A DNA stretch of 19,834 nt from Pinguiococcus pyrenoidosus (lineage: Eukaryota > Sar > Pinguiophyceae > Pinguiochrysidales > Pinguiochrysidaceae), in assembly GCA_019677205.1 (NCBI GenBank), contig JAAMXY010001426.1, positions 1 to 19,834 of the forward strand, given 5' to 3'. The position numbers and the translations under genes are program-made. The notes below the pieces were generated by a model. The model worked only from the letters and a program-made list of their open reading frames with translations, had not been told where the DNA came from and searched no databases. This document shows positions 1-7,300 of this stretch, piece by piece (positions within the stretch are counted from its first letter, which is position 1; each line of letters begins with the position of its first letter).

Positions 1-588
1 GTGCAGGAAGACCCGCAGCGCCCAGAAGCTGGGAGCGTGGATGCGAAGGCAGGCGACGACGCCGACGAGCCGCAAAAGGTGGAGAAGCCGAAGGGCTTCT
101 TCGATTCCCTCTTTGCGGCAAGTGCCGTCCCGGCGAGTGCGGCGCGTGCGCTAAAGTCTGACAACGTGTTTGATGCCGAAGAAGAGCTGGCGCGGCTCCT
201 TGCTTGCGATAGAACAGAGATCGAGACGCCAGGAGAGGTTCTCGGCGAGCTTCGAGATAGGATTGATGAGGCGTCCAGCGACTGCATCTTTGAGCAGAGC
301 TGGCAGGACGGCGACTTTGCCTTCATTGACAATCGCGCGCTCGCGCATTTGCCGTCCGCCGGAACCCAGAACGCGAGCGACCAGGACGGCCTCCGGTTGT
401 TCCACAGGACGACGATGACCGACGGCAGTCCGCTGGTGTCAAGGCGAAGGCAGCGGCCGTCGCTGGTCATCTCCGCTGGCTCTGTGCCCTTGCCGGGAGG
501 GTCGGGAGGTGTCGACATTAAGGATCCGTATGTGTACCGCAGAGTGCTTCGGGGACTCGTCGAGAAGCAGAGCAAGAGTGCTGCCTGA
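1..588 (+). CDS. TauD/TfdA-type Fe(II)/2-oxoglutarate dioxygenase, C-terminal part
   Basis: The frame is open from the first base to a TGA at 586-588, so the gene enters from the left and only its last ~195 residues are present; the initial GTG is probably not a real start. Residues ~100-140 show the C-terminal core of TauD/TfdA-family oxygenases: a WQDGDFAFIDN segment, then ALAHLPSAGTQ, supplying the distal iron-binding His, and GLRLFHRTTM, whose Arg is in the position that binds the 2-oxoglutarate carboxylate. The proximal HxD iron site would lie upstream, outside the window. Residues ~1-90 are charged and Ala-rich and look like an insertion or linker; the tail after residue ~145 is unlike the family. 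These enzymes oxidise small organic acids or amines using O2 and 2-oxoglutarate; the substrate cannot be told. The family match rests on one short region. Confidence 0.6.
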   Translation: MQEDPQRPEAGSVDAKAGDDADEPQKVEKPKGFFDSLFAASAVPASAARALKSDNVFDAEEELARLLACDRTEIETPGEVLGELRDRIDEASSDCIFEQSWQDGDFAFIDNRALAHLPSAGTQNASDQDGLRLFHRTTMTDGSPLVSRRRQRPSLVISAGSVPLPGGSGGVDIKDPYVYRRVLRGLVEKQSKSAA

Positions 589-1094
589 CACAAGTAGTCG
601 TTGATGGAGGGATTCGTGCGTGCGTTTCGAGCACCTTGTCCGCGCGCTCAGCAGCCTTCATCGTCTGCATATTGTGCTTGCGCGGCAAAGAGGTCTCCGC
701 TGTTCACAGGACAAGCGGCAGTCGATGCCAAGAGAAGAGCCGGGGCTGCAGAGCATCTCCCGTTCCATCGGCCCCCCTTTGCCCTCAGCCTTGCGTTTCC
801 CTCGGTTCCAAGAAGCGGCACAGGAGACCAGGAGACCCAAACTTCCGCTCCCTTCCTCCAGCAACTATGCCTTTGGCATTCGCCAAAGGAAGCACTTTCA
901 CCGCCTCCGTCTCATGGGGTCCCCGCCCAGAAGCACGCTTCGCCGAGGCGCCCAAATGACCGAAGGCAACGCCTCTCTCGGCGGAAATCCGTCTGTCCCG
1001 CGTCCCTCTGTCACACGGGCAGCCTGGAAGCGGCAAGTTTGATTTTCGCGCCTTTTTTCCCACGGCGCTCCAGCGCCCCCGCAGCCGTCACAAG
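589..1094. other. Intergenic spacer between the dioxygenase and the ubinuclein gene
   Basis: About 500 bp between two genes on the same strand. ORFs of 60-165 codons overlap here in several frames on both strands, but none has a recognisable domain or splices into a neighbour. I read it as the 3' UTR of the first gene plus the promoter and 5' UTR of the second. The identifiable items are two E2F-like octamers: GCGGCAAA at 682-689 and TTTCGCGC at 1044-1051. Confidence 0.55.
1044..1051 (+). promoter_or_regulatory. E2F-like site upstream of the ubinuclein gene
   Basis: TTTCGCGC is a perfect match to the E2F/DP consensus TTTSSCGC and lies 44 bp before the proposed ATG at 1095. In animals and plants such sites drive G1/S expression. 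A histone chaperone subunit is a plausible target, but an octamer of this class is expected a few times by chance in a 20-kb GC-rich window. Confidence 0.4.
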
Positions 1095-3325
1095 ATGATG
1101 CAGGCCATGTCGTTCTTAAGACCCGCGGACATGCAGACGGAGAATCCGCGGTAAACCACGCCTTTGGACAGCGCTTTCGCTTTTCTTCCGCGCCCTCCTC
1201 CGCTGACGCAAAGCCAAATAGGCCGAAGCCGTCGCCGGTGTTCGAGGTGGACCTCTCCAAGTCCACTGTGGTGGATTTCGCGGCTCTGCTGCGAGATTGG
1301 GAGAAGAAGCGCGGCCAGGCCGACGCGCGCAAGCGGCTCAAAGCCGCCGCAAACGGCAGTTCCGAGGGGGCCAAAGCGGACTTGCCGGAGCGGATGAGCA
1401 TTTCGGACGTCGAGGCGATCGACGTGGACCGCAATTCCGATTCTCCGGACGATGAGGACAACGAGGAAGAGGAAGGGACGGTCAAAAGCGGCCAAGCGGC
1501 GCCCCGGAGGTGCGTGTCTTGGCCGGAAGGTCGGGCCCGAGGGGCTTCGCGGGATAACACGGGCGTAAACAGGATGGATGAAGGCTTCCTGGACGATATG
1601 GAGCGGAAATACGGCGCTCCTGAGCCAGATGGGCCCCTCGATGGCTCGGAGGCCAGTAGCTCCGACGGCGAAGCGACGAAATTGCTCCGCAACTACTATG
1701 AGTTGGACGACGGCTTCGTGGACGACTCCGATCTGGTCGCTAGGGAGCAGATTGAGCAGGACTCCCGCAGGGTAGAGCCCGTGCACGGCGGCTTCTTCGT
1801 CCACAGCGGGAAAGGAAAGGTGGGGCACCTGAGATGGCGGAGCTGTGTCTGTGAAAGGGACGTGAGATGCTGACGCCGTGGAACTTCGGGACAGGTCGCC
1901 AAGCTGCCGCGGAAGTCCCCTGACGGCGCCACGCAGTTGAAGAAGCGGCGGAAAGTCGAGGCTCCGAAGAGCTCCTTCGACAGATTGGGGTTGCGCGGCT
2001 CCGCCAGCGATGAGCTGACGCTGAACGAAAAGGCGCAAGCAGCAGTCGACGCGTTCAGGGCTGCTGCGCGGCCCGTCTTCGCCTCCGACGCCACCCGAGC
2101 CTCCAAGAGACGCATCTTCCCGCGCAAGCTTGATGACCACCTGGCAACGTAAGATTCACCGCGACGAGTGGCGGACCTCTTCTTCAGTGGACGTGGGCTT
2201 GTCTGAAGAACCAGCTTCTCGGCTGACCGTTTTGGGCCTTTTCACCTCATCGCAGGATGATCAAGGCGGTGAAGAGCGAGGATCGTGGAATGCTTCTGAA
2301 AGCGTCGTTTCTGTCAATGCTCCATGCGATGATGCCCAGCCTTCCGGCAGCGGCGATCCACAAGGCGGTTCGACGGCTCGACACAAAGGCGGAGGCGAAG
2401 CACGCCAAATCCGATCGAGATGCCGCGTTCAACAACTTGGAGTCCAAGATATCGTTGAGCGTGCGGGAGTGGAACAGCAGCAGGCAGCCTCAAAGCCCTT
2501 CGGCGTCCGAGTCAAAGGAGCTTGGGGAACCTGGGCGAGAGCCGTTTCCGTGGACCACGGAGCTTCGTGGGCATCTGAGTAGCTATGTGCGGAAGCTGGA
2601 GGTCTGGATAGAGAAGGAGAACGCCTTTCGCGGAAACCTGTCGGCAAGCGACAAGCACAGCATGAAGCCGTCAGAAATCAAGGAACTGCGGCGGAGCTAC
2701 GAGCGCTCGTCGGCCCTTCAAAAGGTAGGCTCCGTCGCCTGTGGCCAGCATTCCGCGGGTTGCGGCGCAACTGATTCCCGGCCCACTCACCATGCTAAAC
2801 TCACAGGTCGCGAACTGGTTTCCGAAGGATGTGATGACGCCGAAGCTGCTGCGGGAGCAGCTGAGCCTGGATCCTTCGTACAACCCGCCGTCCCTGGCGA
2901 GGGGCAAGATCAAGGGAAAGGCTCGGAAGACCAGCGTCGGCTCGGCGCTCGACGTCTCCTCCCCACGATCCGAGGCTTCGAGGCCCGGCGTGAATGGCGG
3001 AGCGGCCAAGAAGCCGAAGTCCGGGGGCCCAAAGAGTCCGATGGCGAATGGGGACAGGCCGGAGCCCACCGACGTCGCGGCGTCCAAGAGACCTGCTGCG
3101 AGGGAAGCTCTGGGGTCAAAGGGTGGCATGCCACCTCCAACCGGCTTGTCGTCACCGGTGGATCGAGGTCCGGAAGCGGCTTCTCCCGCCCCGGAGCGCA
3201 AACGTCAGGGCGAGCAAGGCCAAACGGCGGGCGCCGATACAGTAGACTTAGACGCGGATCCTCCTCGGGGCAGAGACTTTGATGAGATGGAGTTCGACCC
3301 CAAGGACTTTGTGACCGCGTCGTGA
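1095..3325 (+). CDS. Ubinuclein/HPC2-type subunit of the HIRA histone chaperone
   Basis: Five exons, 1095-1150, 1222-1819, 1895-2148, 2256-2724 and 2807-3325, join in frame to 631 codons plus TGA. Introns are 71, 75, 107 and 82 bp; three have a CTGAC branch point (1203, 1870, 2223) and the fourth CTGAT (2771). Around residue 26, FEVDLSKSTVVDFAALLRDW resembles the N-terminal strand segment of ubinucleins. Residues ~175-218 form the HPC2-related (HUN) domain: YYELDDGFVDDSDL followed by HGGFFVHSGK, the signature that contacts HIRA. Residues ~370-480 match the ubinuclein middle domain, ending in a WFPKDVM segment like the usual WPKGWM. The tail is basic and disordered, rich in Pro, Ser and Lys. 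The family works in the nucleus with HIRA to deposit H3.3-H4 independently of replication. ATG 1098 could also be the start; the first intron is the least certain junction. Confidence 0.85.
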
Positions 3326-3360
3326 GGAGGACGCGGAAGCGGGAGGCCCAGCAGGGTGGG

Positions 3361-3436
3361 GGTCAAAGGGGTCAAAGGGGTCAAAGGAGCCAAAGGAGCC
3401 AAAGGGGCCAAAGGAGCCAAAGGAGCCAAAGGAGCC
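3361..3436. repeat. 9-bp minisatellite, about 8.4 copies
   Basis: Eight tandem units of consensus RGYCAAAGG plus a partial ninth. The first three read GGTCAAAGG; the following units read AGCCAAAGG, with one GGCCAAAGG variant. The grouping of identical variants suggests recent slippage or unequal exchange. Confidence 0.9.
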
Positions 3437-3480
3437 ACATGCGGGAAAGTGAAGTGAGGCAGAGTGGAGGAAAGAAAACG

Positions 3481-3524
3481 AACGGAACGGAACGGAACGG
3501 AACGGATAGGAAAGGAACGGAACG
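3481..3524. repeat. 5-bp AACGG microsatellite
   Basis: Five perfect AACGG units, then the variants ATAGG and AAAGG, then AACGG and a partial AACG. It lies 44 bp after the 9-bp minisatellite on the same purine-rich strand. Confidence 0.9.
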
Positions 3525-3718
3525 ATCTGCCCTGATGAGGATAGAAAGGATTTGCCTCGACCTGACCATGCACATGTACATCCAGTGGGCTCCGGACTAC
3601 GCGCGAAAAATTACAGGGGACCCTTGACGTCCGTGCGTAAAACGCTCCCGCTCTTCTCCCGAACAGAAGACGAAAAGGGCTCCTCCCCACTGGCATGCCC
3701 AGCCTGCGCCTACGACGC

Positions 3719-4465
3719 CTACGCGGCTGCGCCGTCTGCGGCAGGCGCCTCTTCCTCCTCCTCCTCTTCGTCACCCTCGGGGATCTTCTCTTCCGACAGC
3801 GACTGGGGAGTCGCGGTGTCCGTGATGACCGGCGTGGGCGTGTCCTCCTCTTCCTCCTGCGGGTTCACGAGACTCCTGAGCGCGTCCGCGTTGGTGACGT
3901 TCGGCGCGTTGCGCCCCAGGGGGTCCATGATCTTGGACTTTCGTCGCGCCGCCTGCCGCGTCCAGTTCTCCGGCACCAGCGCCTTGACGCCGAAGCCGGA
4001 CGGCGTCTTGGCGCGGATCACCGAGCCCGGCGGGCTGTCGCGCGGGACGGCCACCTGGATGACCCGGGCGGGGTTCTCCACGCTCCAGTCCGACGGCGCC
4101 TTGGCGATGATGCGGATGCCGCTGCTGGTGCGCGCCTTCAGCTCCTGAGCGGGCTTGGTGCCGCCCGGAATGGTGATCTGCACCATGATGACGGCGGAGC
4201 GTTGGCCCGGCGCGCGGCCCTCCGTCGAGTCCACTTCCCCGATGGCCGACATCTCGGACAGCATGGAGCGCGTCTCTTCGTCCAGGAAGTCCCCGCTGTT
4301 CACGTCTGCGCTGGTGGCGTCGGCCAGCGACAGCGTGACCATCTCGCTGGGGGTCTTGTGGTGGCCGGGCGGCGTGTCGTTCTCGTCGCCGCCGCCGGAG
4401 AGGTCCAACGTGCCGTCGAGCGCCGCCGCCACGTCTTCAGGAGTGTACTTCTTGTTGGCCGCCAT
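3719..4465 (-). CDS. Unknown protein with two ~36-residue repeats and acidic tail
   Basis: A single uninterrupted frame of 248 codons; the in-frame extension upstream of ATG 4465 has no other ATG. I do not recognise a named family. Residues ~93-129 and ~135-170 are two copies of one repeat: a beta-like start (VQITIPGG / IQVAVPRD), a Pro, then KARTSSG / RAKTPSG, a second beta-like stretch and APSDW / VPENW. The pattern resembles the Pro/Gly-rich VTVPPGV..PG type repeats of algal and protist proteins, but this is only a resemblance. The N-terminus begins MAANKKYTPEDVAAALDG, possibly a short helix, followed by an acidic disordered stretch. The C-terminus is Glu-rich with two poly-Glu runs and ends in Ala. 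No signal peptide or membrane segment is visible, so a soluble cytosolic or nuclear protein is likely. Confidence 0.7.
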   Translation of the reverse strand: MAANKKYTPEDVAAALDGTLDLSGGGDENDTPPGHHKTPSEMVTLSLADATSADVNSGDFLDEETRSMLSEMSAIGEVDSTEGRAPGQRSAVIMVQITIPGGTKPAQELKARTSSGIRIIAKAPSDWSVENPARVIQVAVPRDSPPGSVIRAKTPSGFGVKALVPENWTRQAARRKSKIMDPLGRNAPNVTNADALRSLVNPQEEEEDTPTPVITDTATPQSLSEEKIPEGDEEEEEEEAPAADGAAA

Positions 4466-4822
4466 CTTCGTTTGCGAAAGCCAACACCAGCTGAGGAGCA
4501 CAGCGCCACCGACTGCGTGAGAGAGGCGCACGGAAGGGATTTCTCTGCGGACCACAGGACAAGTTGGCGCCGACGGGGGTTAGCGACGCTGTAGCAGGGC
4601 TGCGCAAGGCTGGTTGGAGGAGCAGACGGGACTGAAGAAGCGCTGGCCGCAGGCAATGCAAACTTTCTTTTGAAAAGTTTCGCTCTATTCATGCATCATA
4701 TGCTTGCTGCAACCTGTGTAGAAATGCAAAAGAAGGGATGTCGAGTATCCTCATGACAATCATGCGATTCGGACCAATCCGGAGTCCAGAATTTTAGGCT
4801 ATGGACCAATGGGGTCAAGATT

Positions 4823-4844
4823 GGCAAAAGAATTCTCTTTTGCC
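4823..4844. repeat. Perfect 9-bp inverted repeat (hairpin)
   Basis: GGCAAAAGA and TCTTTTGCC are exact reverse complements separated by a four-base loop, ATTC. It lies ~360 bp upstream of the minus-strand gene starting at 4465, next to CCAAT-type motifs. It could be a protein-binding palindrome; there is no T-run or other sign of a terminator. Confidence 0.6.
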
Positions 4845-5552
4845 TTCGGCTTGTGCGAGCCTTGGATACCGAGGTGAAGAACAGTTCCGCTGCCCAAGGA
4901 TTGGCCGCGATGAGACTTTGCTTTACCGTCTGTCAACCTTGTTCTCACCAAAATCCGCCCGATGGTGGGGGAGGCGCGACTGCTTGTGCCCGTCAGCCGG
5001 CCTTGCTTGCGTCGACTGACGCCAGCGACGCGAAATGTCCAAACGCGGTCCATCAAGTCGTGTGACGTTTGTGCATCAATCATTTTGACAAAAAAGGCAG
5101 CAACCACAACCCCGTCCGGTGTGGCTGCGCGCGGCGCGTGTCGCTGGCTGCGATACGGGCCGCCGTCGCTACCTCCGTCGACCCGTACCACGTCTGGTGG
5201 ATTCCATGTTGCGCCTTGAATGCACTGCTGCTTGACTTCCGCCCTGACGATGCTTTGGGCCGGAAGCGACTCAAGCAGTTTTGATCCTTGCTAGCGACTT
5301 GCTTTGCTTCGAGACTGTATAACCAATGGCTGGGCACTCGAGTTCCCGGATAGACGTCCATCATACCAACCAGGATCGAAACTCTAATGACTACGCATTT
5401 TGGTTCGAGTTCGACTACAAGTTTTGAAGGATCCAAAGCTGCAGGCTCGAGGTGGAGGACGCCGAGACACGAAGACGCAGGAGACGCGCAGCGGCGCCCC
5501 GCGAACCGCGCCGGAAAGGCCCACCGTTTCCCTCGGCAGTGCGCAAGCCAAT

Positions 5553-5911
5553 CACGTGGCCAGCTCCATCGCGACACGGAACAGAATCCGGTATGGTGTC
5601 GCGCACCGCTTGTGCTCAGGCCTGGATCTCTACTTTCCCGCGGGAACTCCCAAAGCCCCGTTCCCACAACTAGGGCAGCTTCACGGGCCACGTGGTACGA
5701 AATCCTTCGGCGTACCGAAGGCCACAGAACTCCTGCGGAGGGCTCATTTCGGGCACTGGGCAGTTCTCCGCCCTCGCAGCTCCCAAGGCGAGCCGGTGGC
5801 CCAGTTTCACGCGAAACGGTCTAGCAAAGCGGCGAGGAACGCCGACGCGATCGCTTCTCCTCCAAGAACGTCGAAGACAATCACGCAGCGCTGCCACCGA
5901 GTGCGCACGTG
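5553..5911. promoter_or_regulatory. Cluster of three CACGTG (G-box/E-box) palindromes
   Basis: CACGTG occurs at 5553-5558 (preceded by CCAAT at 5548-5552), 5689-5694 and 5906-5911. The last lies only 4 bp before the proposed ATG of the mitochondrial carrier. I found no other copy in the window. CACGTG is bound by bHLH and bZIP factors in eukaryotes; control of the carrier is an inference from position. Confidence 0.4.
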
Positions 5912-5914
5912 ACG

Positions 5915-7030
5915 ATGCGGCAGCGCATGGAGATGGAGCGCCGAAGCAGCGCAGGCATGGAGGTGCTGCCATCTCGGCTCCGAGAGGTATGAGAGGCGCC
6001 AACGCTCGTAGGGACAGCGAGAGGCTGCGTGAAGTGACTTGAACCCCCTCGGAATTTCGCCACAGGCTTTGGCGATTGGCACGGCAAGCGTGGTGTACCC
6101 GCCGCTGCTGAACTGGGCAGAGACGGGCAAAACCCTGTCGCAGTCGCTGAGAGATGACCCCCGGCATAGAAGCTTCCTGAGCAGCTCCCGCGCGGTACTG
6201 CGGGCCCATGGCTGGGGGCGCCTGCTGCTCACGGGGCTGGAGACCAGCTTGGCCAGGGAGATTTGCTACAACACCTCGCGGTGGGCGCTCTACGGAATGG
6301 TGCGGCAGCGCATGGGAGGTCGGGAGAATGCAGGCTTCGGGACCCGCTTGGCCGTGGCGTTGGGCTCTGGCGCCGTTGGCTCCCTGCTAGCGAACCCCTT
6401 CGACTTGATACGGGTGCGGCAGCAGTCCCGGGCGATGGAGTCCTTCAGCCTCGGAACCGCAGAGCTTGTCCGCTTCCTTGACGAGCAGCGAGGGCGCGGC
6501 GAGGGCCTGAGGTCGTTGTGGAAAGGGTGGCAGATCAATGCGGCGAGGGCCGCATGCTTCACGGCAGGCTCCATGATGACCTATGAGGAGGCCAAAGCGA
6601 GGCTGAGCGTCGCTGGCGTCGCAGAGGTGCGACGCGTGCTGTCGCAGATGCAGAGGCGTAGCGGTGGACTAAGCGGCAGTCTCTTCCTCTGCAGGGGCCA
6701 GTACAGCATCTCCTGTCCGGTGCCGCGATGGGCCTCGTCGGCACTTTTTGCTACATGCCGGCGGACAACATTAGAACAGCGATCTACACGACGCAGATTA
6801 GATTTTGCGGCCAGATGACGTCATCTGCGGCAGCCCAGTCCTTGTCCGCGCAGACGATGATCTGCAGGCACACCATGCTCGGGCTGGTTCTGCGCATGTA
6901 CGAGAAGGGCGGCTTCCTGGCCTTCTACAAGGGCATGGGCGGCGCTCTCTGCCGGACCGTCCCAGCCTGTATGATATTCCCATCCACCATGGAGCAAAGT
7001 CGCAAGCTGTGGGGCCTCTCCTATTTCTAG
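5915..7030 (+). CDS. Mitochondrial carrier family (SLC25-like) transporter
   Basis: Exons 5915-5986, 6066-6626 and 6695-7030 join in phase 0 to 322 codons plus TAG, close to the usual ~300 residues. Introns are 79 and 68 bp. The second and third family repeats are clear: GSGAVGSLLANPFDLIRVRQQ around residue 120, and HLLSGAAMGLVGTF leading to PADNIRTA around residue 225, which fit the PX[DE]XX[KR] signature. The third repeat closes with GGFLAFYKGMGGALCRTVPA, the usual second-helix pattern. The first repeat is degenerate (YPPLLNWAETGK lacks the acidic and basic signature residues). Such carriers exchange metabolites across the inner mitochondrial membrane; the substrate cannot be assigned. The start at 5915 is the first ATG in the first exon, which has a poor helix 1, so an upstream exon could be missing. 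Confidence 0.82.
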
Positions 7031-7300
7031 GGCACCCGCCGGAGCAGGAAGACCGGAGAATTGTGTAAGAAGTCTGGAACCGATTCGGCGCACATGGATG
7101 GATCGTCTGGGACCTCTCTGGTGTCCCCGAGCAACGTCCTTCGCGCCTGTCTGGCTGTCGATACGAGAAACGCGAAAGCACACGAGTCCAAGTTAAAGAA
7201 GAAGAAGCGCATTTTTATCTAACGAGGACTGGAAGACGACGGGCGACCCTAGCCGACCAGCACAGCCGCAGAAACACCGTCAGAAGCGCCTCGCCCGGGG

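Larger units (their letters stand above)
3326..3718. other. Convergent intergenic region with two purine-rich repeats
   Basis: About 390 bp between the 3' ends of two convergent genes. The left half of the + strand is strongly purine-rich and holds a 9-bp minisatellite and a 5-bp microsatellite. Short ORFs across it read as Gly-Gln-Arg-Ser repeats, an artefact of the 9-bp unit. It also contains GCGGGAAA (3441-3448) and GCGCGAAA (3601-3608), far from any start and probably fortuitous. Confidence 0.6.
4466..5914. other. Long divergent intergenic region with no supported gene
   Basis: About 1.45 kb between the starts of two divergent genes. ORFs of up to 203 codons occur in several frames on both strands, but they overlap one another, are Arg/Ser/Pro-biased as expected of non-coding GC-rich DNA, and show no domain. 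The left part (~4670-5350) is less GC-rich and carries four CCAAT-type pentamers (4774-4778, 4806-4810, and reverse at 4820-4824 and 4910-4914) and a perfect hairpin. The right part has three CACGTG palindromes and one TTTCCCGC (5634-5641). A short or fast-evolving gene, or a 5' UTR exon of the carrier, could be hidden here. Confidence 0.5.

Noticed and set aside
1088-2140. 350-codon ORF on the - strand
   Set aside because: It is antisense to the ubinuclein exons, crosses their introns, and shows no recognisable domain.
3361-3436. Possible CRISPR-like array
   Set aside because: The 9-bp units are directly adjacent with no spacers; it is a minisatellite in a eukaryotic genome.
3322-3627. Collagen-like Gly-Gln-Arg-Ser ORF
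   Set aside because: It is created by the 9-bp minisatellite; it begins at the ubinuclein stop and has no other coding signal.
3695-4594. 299-codon Arg/Leu-rich ORF on the + strand
   Set aside because: It is the reverse of the repeat-protein gene; its composition mirrors that gene's Glu- and Asp-rich codons.
5402-5412. GGTTCGAGTTC resembling a tRNA B-box
   Set aside because: It has two mismatches to the consensus, and no A-box, acceptor stem or cloverleaf can be drawn upstream.
5080-5691. 203-codon ORF on the - strand in the long gap
   Set aside because: No domain, no support from splice partners, and it overlaps several equally long ORFs on the other strand.
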